64,000 nt of DNA from Paenibacillus plantarum. Its GTDB lineage: Bacteria; Bacillota; Bacilli; Paenibacillales; NBRC-103111. The stretch covers positions 62,001 through 126,000 of the forward strand of contig NZ_WHNY01000060.1 in assembly GCF_013141695.1 (NCBI RefSeq), written 5' to 3'. The stretch's first letter is position 1. Every line of letters begins with the position of its first letter. The translations under genes were made by a program, and so were the position numbers. This document shows, one piece after another, positions 53,963-62,039 of this stretch. The notes under the pieces are model-generated. The model saw only the letters and a program-made list of their open reading frames with translations, searched no databases and was not told the origin of the DNA.

Positions 53963-54835
53963 TTATTTACCAAGTAAAATTTTCGTGTACGGAGAATCGA
54001 TCGGCAGCATGATGACTGGCTCCCCTTTGAAGGAGACTAAGTAGCTATCCAGTGTACGATAGAAATTGTAGAAGGCAGGGTCCTGCCCGTAAGCGGAGTT
54101 GTAGATTTTAGCCGCTTCTTGCTCGCCTTCAGCCACGATCTTCTTCGCATCTGCTTGCGCTTGCGCGATCAACTCGCTTGCCTGTCTGTCGGCTTTGGAG
54201 GTGATTTTCTTGGACTCCTCATCGCCCTCGGACAAGTACTTCGCCGCAATCGATTGGCGGTCAGAGATCATCCGTTTGTACACGCTTTGCTTGTTGGAAT
54301 CCGGCAGATCCGTGCGCTTAATGCGCACATCGACGATTTGGATCCCGTAGTTATCGCGCTCCATTAACTCGGAAACTTCCTTCGTAATCTCGTCGTTCAA
54401 GTTACCACGTTGGGTGTTTTCGCTAATGATATCGCTGTAATTGATCTCTGATAATTTTCGTCTAACGGTGTTGTACACTGCGGCATCAATACGCTCTTCC
54501 CCACCAGTGATCGATTGAATCGTGCGCAAGAATTGCTGAGCATCATCAATGCGCCATACCGTATAGTTATCAACTTCGATCGGTTTTTTATCTTTAGTCA
54601 AAATGGAAGTAGGCTTGCTATCATACACCATCTGATATTTGGGAAGCGTACGAACCGATTCAATGAATGGAATTTTAAAATGAATACCAGGTTCTGTTTG
54701 GATACGAACGGCTTCTCCGAATTTGAGAACGACGCGGTATTGGCCTTCTTTGACAATAAAGATGGAAATCAGGAACAAAATGACGACAACGACACCAAGG
54801 ATGGATCTCATAATCCATTTGCTTTGTAAGGTCAT
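53963..54835 (-). CDS. hflC: Membrane SPFH protein HflC
   Basis: 290 residues. An N-terminal TM helix (about 10-27) is followed by the SPFH/band 7 domain (about 30-200, FGEAVRIQTEPGIHFKIPFI) and a charged coiled coil (about 200-250, ASELIAQAQADAKKIVAEGE). HflKC assembles into a membrane cage that modulates FtsH proteolysis. It overlaps hflK by four bases, and GGAGGG precedes the start. Function in Firmicutes is inferred from the family. Confidence 0.95.
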   Translation of the reverse strand: MTLQSKWIMRSILGVVVVILFLISIFIVKEGQYRVVLKFGEAVRIQTEPGIHFKIPFIESVRTLPKYQMVYDSKPTSILTKDKKPIEVDNYTVWRIDDAQQFLRTIQSITGGEERIDAAVYNTVRRKLSEINYSDIISENTQRGNLNDEITKEVSELMERDNYGIQIVDVRIKRTDLPDSNKQSVYKRMISDRQSIAAKYLSEGDEESKKITSKADRQASELIAQAQADAKKIVAEGEQEAAKIYNSAYGQDPAFYNFYRTLDSYLVSFKGEPVIMLPIDSPYTKILLGK

Positions 54836-55839
54836 TTCGCAGTCCCTCCAGTCGTACCAGTTGCAGCAGCAGGTGTGCGCAACAGCTCATTAATTGGTAA
54901 ATATTTGACCGTTTCGCCCGTGCTGTCGCTGATGAAAATTTTGGCATTCGGCAATATTTTTTCTAACGTCTCGATGATAAGCCTGCTCTCTGTAACTGAT
55001 TTATTATTGGCATACTCCGCATACAGGGCATTAAACTTCGCCACATCCCCCTGCGCATTCAAAATCCGTGATTTCTTCTGAGCTTCGGCATTCTCAAGCA
55101 GTGCTTGAGCGTTACCGCGCTCCCTTGGAAGGATATCATTTTCGTATTTCGTCGCTACGTTAATCTTCGTATTTTTCTCTTCACGCGCATTGGTGACATC
55201 TTTAAAAGCATTCTGTACATCACCAGCTGGCGGCTCGATATCTTGGAATTTCAAATCGACAATATGAATACCTGTCTGATATTTCGACTGCATCTCAATC
55301 AAACGTTCTTTGACCTTGCCTTGAACTTCGGTTTTTCCTTCTGTAATGGCAAAGTCTAACGCTGTAGCGCCAATAACGGAACGAATTGCTGCACTCGCGG
55401 AGTTACGTAGGAACAGTTCTGCATTATCAATATTGTACAAGTAGTTCCGCATGTCACTGATATTCCATTCCACCACGGCATCAGCGGATAAAATATTTTC
55501 ATCCCCCGTAATCATCATCGATTCTTCTTCTACGGTTGTGATTTTACCACCCACTTCACGGAAGCCGATTTGGATCCGTTGTGTCTTTTTGGCAGGAAGT
55601 ACAATCACCTGTTGAATGGGAAAAGGGAGTTTAAAGTGAAGCCCAGCTTCCTTCTCGGTCGTATATTTACCTAATGTTAAAATAGCCGCTTTCTCATGCT
55701 CCTGTACGGTGTAGAAGGTGGAAGAACCGAAAATAAGGGCGAGAACGATAACAAGGCCGATAATGATTTTGGTCATCAAGCCCGGCGGGAGAGAGGAGGG
55801 TCTTCGTCGATCTGGTTCTGGCAGTACAAATGGTTCCAT
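54832..55839 (-). CDS. hflK: Membrane SPFH protein HflK
   Basis: 335 residues from the ATG at 55839 (AAGGGGTG six bases upstream; a GTG nine bases earlier overlaps that RBS). A proline-rich cytoplasmic start, TM (about 20-42), SPFH domain (about 45-210, AILTLGKYTTEKEAGLHFKL) and a coiled C-terminus are visible. It is the partner of HflC and is encoded first in the two-gene operon, as in other bacteria. Confidence 0.95.
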   Translation of the reverse strand: MEPFVLPEPDRRRPSSLPPGLMTKIIIGLVIVLALIFGSSTFYTVQEHEKAAILTLGKYTTEKEAGLHFKLPFPIQQVIVLPAKKTQRIQIGFREVGGKITTVEEESMMITGDENILSADAVVEWNISDMRNYLYNIDNAELFLRNSASAAIRSVIGATALDFAITEGKTEVQGKVKERLIEMQSKYQTGIHIVDLKFQDIEPPAGDVQNAFKDVTNAREEKNTKINVATKYENDILPRERGNAQALLENAEAQKKSRILNAQGDVAKFNALYAEYANNKSVTESRLIIETLEKILPNAKIFISDSTGETVKYLPINELLRTPAAATGTTGGTAK

Positions 55840-56026
55840 GGCAAACACCCCTTAATATAAGATTTACTGATATTCTATACGGGAAGTTTTGGAAATGGTT
55901 TCAATAAGGAGACGTAATTCTCAGCAAGCTGAGAAAGACTAGGTCGATTGTAAGATGAATGGAAAATTGTTATTTCCAAGAGTTGGCTGTCATGCTATGA
56001 TGATTAGTAATTGCATACGAATGAAT

Positions 56027-56107
56027 CCCTAGGGGCGCCGAGAGGCTGAGACAGTGTAGACTGAACCCTTTGAACCTGATCTGGTTTATGCCAGCGGAGG
56101 AAAGTGG
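56027..56107 (+). ncRNA. TPP riboswitch (THI element)
   Basis: All conserved blocks are present in order: AGGGGCGCC, GGCTGAGA, ACCCTTTGAACCTGATCTGG, then the TTTATGCCAGCG stem and GGAGGAAAGTGG. Thiamine pyrophosphate binding should change folding of the downstream terminator region and switch off the thiamine genes. Located 157 bp before tenI. Confidence 0.97.
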
Positions 56108-56156
56108 AACGAGCTTTGGAGCCGATTTTATATCTGCTTATGATGAGGCAACCTAC

Positions 56157-56187
56157 AACCACTTTCCTGAGGAAAGTGGTTTTTTTG
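56157..56187 (+). terminator. Riboswitch-controlled terminator
   Basis: AACCACTTTCC-TGA-GGAAAGTGGTT with a run of T residues after it. The 3' arm sequence GAGGAAAGTGG also occurs at 56097-56107 in the aptamer, so the 5' arm can pair either with the aptamer strand (antiterminator) or with its own arm (terminator). Confidence 0.93.
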
Positions 56188-56263
56188 TGTTTATTTACTA
56201 AGTCCGGATGAGTGGCGCTGCTTAAAGAGAAGTGATATTTCGTGGAGAGGAGTCGAGCCTTGC

Positions 56264-56869
56264 GTGTTACAGAAAGAACTGCATGTCATATCGGGCGGGA
56301 AGCATACCTGGTCCGAGATCGCAAAGATTGCGGCGCAGATTCACCCGTATGTCACAGCGATTCATATTCGCGAGAAAACGAAGTCCTTGGACGAAGTGTT
56401 TATCGGCGTTCAGTACTTATTGGAGCAAGGGGTTCCTGCCAAAAGACTGTACGTCAACGGGTTTCCCTCTATCGCTCTAGCCTTGCAAACAGGGGGGCTT
56501 CAGCTTCCAGGCTCGACGCCTTCTCTAGTTATTCAGGATGAGTTTTGCCGTGGGATACAGCGCGTCGGAGTCTCTGTGCATCAGGCAGACGAGGCGATGT
56601 GGCGTGAAAAGGAAGGCGCCGATTATCTCATGTTCGGTCATATCTTTGCGACCAACTCTAAGCAAGGCGTGCCGCCTAGGGGCCTGGAGCAGTTAAGACA
56701 ATTAGTTCATCACGTTAATATTCCGGTGATTGCGATAGGCGGGATGACACCTGCAAGGGTAAAGTCCGTTCTGGATGCAGGAGCATCCGGCATCGCAGTG
56801 ATGAGTGGAATATGGGAAGCAGCGGATCCTCTCAGAGCCGTTCTGGCCTATCATGATGAGCTTCAATAA
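56264..56869 (+). CDS. tenI: Thiazole tautomerase TenI
   Basis: 201 residues from the GTG at 56264 (GGAGAGGAG about 12 bases upstream). It is a ThiE-like TIM barrel lacking some ThiE catalytic features: ELHVISGGKHTW start, GVSVHQADEA, GADYLMFGHIFATNSKQG, IAIGGMTPARV and GIAVMSGIW. TenI aromatises the thiazole carboxylate product of ThiG in thiamine synthesis. It is first in the riboswitch-controlled set, followed by thiO after 6-15 bp. Confidence 0.92.
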   Translation: MLQKELHVISGGKHTWSEIAKIAAQIHPYVTAIHIREKTKSLDEVFIGVQYLLEQGVPAKRLYVNGFPSIALALQTGGLQLPGSTPSLVIQDEFCRGIQRVGVSVHQADEAMWREKEGADYLMFGHIFATNSKQGVPPRGLEQLRQLVHHVNIPVIAIGGMTPARVKSVLDAGASGIAVMSGIWEAADPLRAVLAYHDELQ

Positions 56870-56884
56870 ATAGAGGTGAGCGAA

Positions 56885-58117
56885 ATGTCAGCAGCAAGAT
56901 CCCATGTCATCATCGTTGGCGGTGGTGTTATCGGTACATCCATCGCGTATTACTTGGCCAAAAGAGGGCAGTCCGTAACGCTGCTAGAACGCAGCCAACT
57001 CAGCACCGAAGCCTCGGCTGCGGCAGCAGGCATGCTCGGCGCGCAGTCCGAGATGGAAGACACCGGCGCCCTGTTCCAGTGGGCGCGCCAAAGCCGTGCC
57101 ATGTTCCCCGAGCTGAGCGGGGAACTGCGAGAACTCACGGGCATCGACATCGGTCTCGTCCGTGAGGGCTTGCTGAACGTCGCGCTCAGCGACGTTCAAG
57201 AGGCGGAGCTGCGCGCGCGGGAGAAGCTCCAACGCGCCGCGGGCGAGAAAGCCCAGTGGCTCAGCGCAGCTGAAGCCACGGCCATAGAGCCCGCGCTGAG
57301 CGCAGCGACGCGCGGAGCCCTGTACCTGCCCGATGATGGGCAGGTCGATGCTCCGCTGCTGGCGGCGGCATTCGCGCAGGCGGCGCAGGTGCTTGGGGCG
57401 AAGGTGCAACCGTTCGCCCAGGTGCAAGGGCTGCTGACCGCGCAGGAGCGCGTCATCGGCGTGCTGACGGCCGCTGGTTCGCTCTACAGCGACCACGTCG
57501 TCGTCGCCGCAGGCACGTGGAGCGGTCAGTTGCTTGGGAGCATCGGCATCGATTTGCCGATGTATCCCGTGAAAGGCGAGTGCTTCTCCGTTAGGACGCC
57601 GAAGCCGCTCCTGAAGAAGACCCTGTTCTCGCCAGGGTGCTATATCGTTCCAAAAGCCGGCGGACGGCTGGTGGTCGGCGCGACGGTCGTGCCGAACAGC
57701 TATGACCGCAAGGTGTCGCTCTCGGGTCTCGCCGAGCTGATGGAGCGAGCGAGGGGGCTGATGCCCACACTTGGCGATGCCGAGTGGGAGAAGGCTTGGT
57801 CGGGGCTGCGCCCGCAGACAGCCGACGGGCTGCCCTACATCGGCAAAATGCCGATGGTGGAGGGCTTGTATACAGCGTGTGGTCATTACCGCAACGGGAT
57901 TCTGCTGAGCCCGATCACCGGGAAGGTGATGGCGGATTGGATTTTGGGCGGAGATGGCGCAGGAAAACAAGGGAATGATGCAAATAGTGCGATAGCCCCT
58001 TGGCTGGATGCCTTCAGCCCGGATTTTTCGCCAAAGACCACGCGAGTGAGTCAGCAGGATCAAGACACATTTTCAGCGACAGGAAAGGAATTGATAAGCA
58101 TTGAAACTGCACATTAA
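56885..58117 (+). CDS. thiO: Glycine oxidase ThiO
   Basis: 410 residues from the ATG at 56885 (AGAGGTGAG six bases upstream). FAD-binding GxGxxG-type motif VIIVGGGVIGTSIAYYLAKRG lies at residues about 8-28 and a DAO fold follows, ending with the second FAD block CGHYRNGILLSPITGKVMADWI. ThiO oxidises glycine to the imine needed by ThiG. Codon usage in the middle is GC-rich compared with neighbours, giving long antisense open frames. The 3' end overlaps thiS by 17 bases. Confidence 0.95.
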   Translation: MSAARSHVIIVGGGVIGTSIAYYLAKRGQSVTLLERSQLSTEASAAAAGMLGAQSEMEDTGALFQWARQSRAMFPELSGELRELTGIDIGLVREGLLNVALSDVQEAELRAREKLQRAAGEKAQWLSAAEATAIEPALSAATRGALYLPDDGQVDAPLLAAAFAQAAQVLGAKVQPFAQVQGLLTAQERVIGVLTAAGSLYSDHVVVAAGTWSGQLLGSIGIDLPMYPVKGECFSVRTPKPLLKKTLFSPGCYIVPKAGGRLVVGATVVPNSYDRKVSLSGLAELMERARGLMPTLGDAEWEKAWSGLRPQTADGLPYIGKMPMVEGLYTACGHYRNGILLSPITGKVMADWILGGDGAGKQGNDANSAIAPWLDAFSPDFSPKTTRVSQQDQDTFSATGKELISIETAH

Positions 58118-58304
58118 TGGTCAGCAGGTTGACGTACCCGATACGATTCGGACCGTTGTGGAGCTGCTTTCGCATTTCGACCTAAGCGACAAAATGCTCG
58201 TGGTTGAGCATAACGCAGCCATTTTACATAAAGAGGATCACGCCGGTGCTGAGCTTGCGGAAGGCCACAAAATCGAGATCGTTCATTTCGTTGGAGGAGG
58301 ATAA
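58101..58304 (+). CDS. thiS: Sulfur carrier protein ThiS
   Basis: 67 residues, ubiquitin-like fold, from a TTG at 58101 (AAAGGA upstream within thiO). It ends in VGGG, so the C-terminal Gly-Gly needed for thiocarboxylate formation is present. It donates sulfur to ThiG. Its adenylating enzyme ThiF is not encoded in the window; MoeB/ThiF elsewhere must serve. Confidence 0.95.
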   Translation: MKLHINGQQVDVPDTIRTVVELLSHFDLSDKMLVVEHNAAILHKEDHAGAELAEGHKIEIVHFVGGG

Positions 58305-58308
58305 AGAT

Positions 58309-59076
58309 ATGTTAAAAATCGGTCCATATGAGTTTCGTTCACGTTTGCTGCTAGGTACGGGGAAGTTTCCTGATTTTCAGATTCAAAAACAAGCGGTGGA
58401 TATTAGTGAATCTCAAATTTTGACGTTTGCGGTTCGTCGGATGAACATTTTTGAGGCGAGTCAGCCGAATTTCTTGTCTATGCTGGACACGTCGAATTTT
58501 ACGTTGCTGCCGAATACCGCTGGTGCCAAAACAGCCGAAGAAGCCGTCCGCATCGCACGTTTAGCTAAGGCTTCTGGCCTGTGCGACATGATCAAAGTCG
58601 AAGTTATTGGGGATGAAATGACGCTGCTGCCCGATCCCGTGGAAACGCTGAAAGCGTCGGAAATGCTGCTGGAGGAAGGTTTTATCGTACTTCCTTATAC
58701 ATCGGATGATGTGTTATTAGCGAAACGTCTGCAAGCACTAGGCGTGCATGCGATTATGCCTGGTGCATCACCGATTGGCACGGGGCAGGGGATCATTAAC
58801 CCATTGAACTTGAGCTTCATCATCGAGCAAGCGACGGTTCCGGTCATCGTGGATGCAGGGATTGGTGCACCTTCAGATGCAGCTTTGGCGATGGAAATGG
58901 GAGCAGACGGTGTGCTGCTGAACACGGCGGTATCCGGGGCGAAGGATCCTGTCAAAATGGCTTATGCCATGAAACTCGCGATCGAAGCGGGACGCGCGGG
59001 CTTTGAAGCGGGGCGCATTCCGAAGAAGCGATATGCGTCGGCGAGCAGTCCGATGGATGGGTTGAGTCGGGTGTAG
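58309..59076 (+). CDS. thiG: Thiazole synthase ThiG
   Basis: 255 residues from the ATG at 58309 (GGAGGAGG ten bases upstream). The TIM barrel has catalytic Lys96 in LCDMIKVEVIGDE, which forms the imine with deoxyxylulose 5-phosphate. PLGTG-type phosphate-binding blocks PGASPIGTGQGI and VDAGIGAPSDAALAMEMGADGVL are intact. It combines DXP, the ThiO-derived imine and ThiS-thiocarboxylate to make the thiazole. Confidence 0.97.
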   Translation: MLKIGPYEFRSRLLLGTGKFPDFQIQKQAVDISESQILTFAVRRMNIFEASQPNFLSMLDTSNFTLLPNTAGAKTAEEAVRIARLAKASGLCDMIKVEVIGDEMTLLPDPVETLKASEMLLEEGFIVLPYTSDDVLLAKRLQALGVHAIMPGASPIGTGQGIINPLNLSFIIEQATVPVIVDAGIGAPSDAALAMEMGADGVLLNTAVSGAKDPVKMAYAMKLAIEAGRAGFEAGRIPKKRYASASSPMDGLSRV

Positions 59077-59095
59077 GTTTTGGGTTTTGGGTCTG

Positions 59096-59139
59096 GTCTG
59101 GTCTAAGTCTTGGTCTTGGTCTTGGTCTTGGTCTCCCCT
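59096..59139 (+). repeat. GGTCTT/GGTCT microsatellite
   Basis: Short run of TGGTC/TCTTGG units directly after the thiG stop (four consecutive CTTGGT steps). It is likely slippage-prone. No function is evident. Confidence 0.8.
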
Positions 59140-59141
59140 TG

Positions 59142-59327
59142 GCTAACGGACACAGGGACCGTTATTTGGTGTATAGATGAAGTTTTAAAAAGCTAACGGA
59201 CACAGAGGTCGCTATTCAGTCGAATTTCCTGCTCATTTGGAGAATTCAGCTGCAATAACGACTACCGTGTCCGTTAGATTATGGAGATAGCGATATAGGC
59301 GACGATAGCGTCTGCCATGTCCGTTAG
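59142..59327. repeat. REP-like element, family B, two forward and two inverted copies
   Basis: Forward GCTAACGGACACAGGGACCG (59142-59161) and GCTAACGGACACAGAGGTCG (59192-59211), each running on to TTATT or CTATT. Inverted copies end GTGTCCGTTAG (59254-59277) and ATGTCCGTTAG (59304-59327). Copy starts are 50 bp apart in each pair, so the whole element is a large imperfect inverted repeat that could fold between thiG and thiD. It resembles 2379-2570. Confidence 0.7.
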
Positions 59328-59364
59328 GACGAATAGTTGCGAAAAGTAAGTAGGGGGGAGTACC

Positions 59365-60207
59365 GTGGCGATTTACAAAGCATTGACGATAGCCGGCTCG
59401 GACAGTGGCGGTGGCGCAGGCATTCAGGCAGATTTGAAGACATTCCAAGAAATAGGCGTATACGGAATGTCCGTGATTACGGCTGTAACCGCGCAGAATA
59501 CACTAGGTGTGCAAGGGGTTTATCCAATGAGCGCAGAGGCTGTCGAACGCCAACTGGCCTCTATTGGTGAAGATTTACGACCAGATGCGCTCAAAACGGG
59601 GATGCTGTTCAGCGGAGAAATTATTCGCATTGTAGCCGCGGCGATTAAGAAATATACATGGGAGCAAATTGTTGTAGACCCGGTGATGATCGCCAAGGGT
59701 GGAGCTTCGCTGTTGCAGCAAGAGGCGATTGACGCGATGATTCATTCCTTGCTGCCCCTAGCTGATGTGGTGACGCCAAATATTCCTGAAGCGGAGGCGC
59801 TTAGCGGGATGTTGATTACGGACAGAGAATCTCGGCAGAAGGCGGCCTTGCGAATTCATGCATACGGCTGCAAGCATGTGATGATCAAAGGTGGCCATGA
59901 AGCAAATACGGAGCAGGCGACGGATTTGCTGTATGATGGAGCTTCCTTTACGGAGTTCACGTCCAAAAGATTAGTTACACAGCATACGCATGGAACAGGC
60001 TGCACATTTGCAGCTGCTTTGACTTCGGGGTTAGCTCAGGGACTTACGACTAAGACGTCTTTGCAGTTGGCGAAGAACTTCATCCAAGCTGCGATTTCGG
60101 AGCCATTACATATCGGAAGCGGTCATGGACCGACGAATCATTGGGCGTATCAGCAGGGTGTTCGAGCTGCTGAGTCCAAAGATACGACCACGCGAGGTGT
60201 GCGATGA
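59365..60207 (+). CDS. thiD: HMP/HMP-P kinase ThiD
   Basis: 280 residues from the GTG at 59365 (GGGGGGAG upstream). It is a ribokinase-fold kinase with TIAGSDSGGGAGIQADLKTF at the N-terminus, VDPVMIAKGG, TPNIPEAEAL and HTHGTGCTFAAALTSGLA (catalytic Asp replaced by the typical GTGCTF anion hole region). It phosphorylates hydroxymethylpyrimidine twice. It is separated from thiG by the 288-bp repeat region, so it may have its own promoter. Confidence 0.96.
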   Translation: MAIYKALTIAGSDSGGGAGIQADLKTFQEIGVYGMSVITAVTAQNTLGVQGVYPMSAEAVERQLASIGEDLRPDALKTGMLFSGEIIRIVAAAIKKYTWEQIVVDPVMIAKGGASLLQQEAIDAMIHSLLPLADVVTPNIPEAEALSGMLITDRESRQKAALRIHAYGCKHVMIKGGHEANTEQATDLLYDGASFTEFTSKRLVTQHTHGTGCTFAAALTSGLAQGLTTKTSLQLAKNFIQAAISEPLHIGSGHGPTNHWAYQQGVRAAESKDTTTRGVR

Positions 60208-60863
60208 GCGTCGTATTGAAGGCTGAGGAGCTGCGCAAAGCTCTTCGTTTGTATTTGGTGATGGGCAGCCCGAATTGTGGCGGGGCTGACCCGTATGAAG
60301 TGCTGGAAGCCGCCATCGATGGCGGCATCACGATGTTTCAACTGCGCGAGAAGGGCCCCGGCGCCCTGCAGGGGCCAGAGCTGCTCGCGCTAGGCGTGCG
60401 GCTGAGCCGCCTTTGCGCGCAGCGCGGGATCCCGTTCATCGTGAACGATGATGAACGGCTCGCTCTAGAGCTTGAGGCAGATGGTATCCACATCGGCCAA
60501 GAGGATGCCCCAGCCGCCGCGGTGCGCGAGCGGCTGCCGAATATGATCGTGGGCGTCTCGGCCCACGATCTGGGCGAAGCCCAGTCGGCGTTGGCCGAAG
60601 GCGCCGACTATCTCGGCGTAGGCCCCCAGTACGCCACGCGCACGAAGCTCGATGCGCGTGAGGTCCAGGGGCCTGCCGTACTGGCGCGGATGCGCGCAGG
60701 CGGCATCCAGCTGCCGCTCGTGGGCATCGGGGGGATCGATGCCACGAATGCAGGCGCCGTCATCCGCGCAGGGGCGGACGGCGTGGCAGTGGTGAGCGCC
60801 ATCGCGGGTGCGCGCTCGCCGCGCGAAGCTGCAGCGGCGTTGCGCACGCTGCTTTTCCCGTAG
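60204..60863 (+). CDS. thiE: Thiamine-phosphate synthase ThiE
   Basis: 219 residues. TIM barrel with the pyrophosphate-binding FQLREKG, FIVNDDERLALELEADGIHIGQED and VGVSAHD blocks, then GADYLGVGPQYATRTK and PLVGIGGIDATNA, plus ADGVAVVSAI. It joins HMP-PP and thiazole phosphate. The start overlaps the thiD stop (ATGA), so the two are translationally coupled. The central part is GC-rich compared with surrounding genes. Confidence 0.96.
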   Translation: MSVVLKAEELRKALRLYLVMGSPNCGGADPYEVLEAAIDGGITMFQLREKGPGALQGPELLALGVRLSRLCAQRGIPFIVNDDERLALELEADGIHIGQEDAPAAAVRERLPNMIVGVSAHDLGEAQSALAEGADYLGVGPQYATRTKLDAREVQGPAVLARMRAGGIQLPLVGIGGIDATNAGAVIRAGADGVAVVSAIAGARSPREAAAALRTLLFP

Positions 60864-60876
60864 CGTAGCGCTCCGG

Positions 60877-61640
60877 GTCCTCATTCGTATCTTCCGCCAC
60901 CACAGCGCTATCAAATGACAAAAATCATTTTCTGTTAGCGGAAGAACTCGGTTTAAGTAATTGAAGTTGAAGAATGCATCCCCACCTTAGTTAATGAATA
61001 ACAACTGACAAAAATAATTTTTTGTAATTCGAAAATGCTGGTTATGAGCATTTGATAGAGTAGCCCTTGAGGTCCTCATTCGCATCTTCCGCCACCACAG
61101 CGCTATCAAGTGACAAAAATCATTTTCTGTTAGTTGAAGATCTCGGTTTGAGTAAGTGATAGTGGAACAGCACATTCCCGCCTCAGGTTAATGAATAACA
61201 ACTGACAAAAATCATTTTCTGTTAGTTGAAGAACTCGGTTTGAGTAAGTGATAGTGGAACAGCGCATTCCCGCCTTAGGTTAATGAATAACAACTGACAA
61301 AAATCATTTTTTGTAAGTCGAAATTGCTGGTTATGAACATTTGATAGAGTAGCCCTTCAGGTCCTCATTCGCATCTTCCGCCACCACAGCGCTATCAAAT
61401 GACAAAAATCATTTTCTGTTAGCCGAAGAATTCGGTTTAAATAATTGAAAGTTGATCAATCCATCCCCACCTTAGGTTAAAGAATAACAACTGACAAAAA
61501 TCATTTTTTGTAAGTCGAAATTGCTGGTTATGAGCATTTGATAGAGTAGCCCTCCAGGCCCTCATTCGTATCTTCCGCCAACACGACGCTATCAAATGAC
61601 AAAAATCCTTTTCTGTCATCTGAAGTACTATTGAATTACT
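60877..61640. repeat. Tandem array with eight phased palindromes
   Basis: About 195-bp units begin at 60877, 61071 (enlarged to 289 bp by an internal ~92-bp duplication), 61360 and 61557 (truncated). Each starts GGYCCTCATTCGYATCTTCC. Each unit holds two copies of ACAAAAATCATTTTCTGT-type palindromes, at 60918, 61008, 61113, 61205, 61297, 61402, 61494 and 61599. Spacing is 90, 105, 92, 92, 105, 92 and 105 bp. Two half-units alternate: one after CGCTATCAAATG and one after AATAACAACTG. Not coding in a consistent frame; not CRISPR. Confidence 0.85.
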
Positions 61641-61712
61641 AGTTTTAAACAATCGTAGATGAGAGAGTTCCATTGAATGGAGCCATACAGCCTAGCTCGG
61701 TAATTTATTGGT

Positions 61713-61752
61713 GACGTTTCTACCTTTAATGGTGACAGAAACGTCCCTTTTT
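61713..61752 (+). terminator. Terminator-like hairpin after the array
   Basis: GACGTTTCT/AGAAACGTC 9-bp perfect stem, 15-base loop, followed by CCTTTTT. There is no gene immediately upstream, which leaves room for an RNA from the array region. Confidence 0.65.
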
Positions 61753-61854
61753 GCTACCATAGTAGAAAGCTTAATTTCGGTAATCCTTTAAAGCGGTGAA
61801 ATGTCGCATGGAAAAAGGCCTCGTACTGAATCATTAGGTAGTCTGAAACCGCAA

Positions 61855-61883
61855 TTGACATAGATTCTGTTTAGCATTATGAT
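61855..61883 (+). promoter_or_regulatory. Consensus sigma-A promoter of the regulator-aminopeptidase operon
   Basis: TTGACA (61855-61860), 17-bp spacer, TATGAT (61878-61883). The leader to the start codon is about 150 bases and contains the palindrome TAATCTCTT-T-AAGAGATTA (61914-61932) and a short hairpin with TTTTT (about 61947-61967), suggesting an operator or attenuation. Confidence 0.75.
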
Positions 61884-61913
61884 ACGGTTAAAAAGATTTG
61901 ACCGTCGTTTAAT

Positions 61914-61932
61914 TAATCTCTTTAAGAGATTA
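61914..61932. promoter_or_regulatory. Palindrome downstream of the promoter
   Basis: Nine-base perfect arms around a single T, about 30 bp after the -10 box. A possible site for the winged-helix regulator encoded next (autoregulation), unproven. Confidence 0.45.
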
Positions 61933-62039
61933 TAAGAAGACCAAGAGGCGCTTGTAGCAAGGCTTTTTCGGGGTAAAACTCGTTCTAGCATTGGGTACAT
62001 TCGTTAATCTTGGTACTGGAGAGGGAGGTCGGATCCACG

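Noticed and set aside
56984..58063. 359-codon antisense open frame opposite thiO
   Set aside because: It is a by-product of high GC at third positions in thiO. No RBS or family motif is present, and thiO is certain.
60465..60914. 149-codon antisense frame opposite thiE
   Set aside because: GC-driven shadow of thiE that runs into the tandem array.
60877..61640. Array considered as CRISPR
   Set aside because: Repeats are 18-bp palindromes separated by 72-87 bp of similar, not unique, sequence, with no cas genes nearby.
60987..61673. Antisense peptides in the tandem array with repeated FCHL/FCQLL segments
   Set aside because: They are the translated palindrome repeat, not a conserved protein. 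Frames break between units and lack RBSs.
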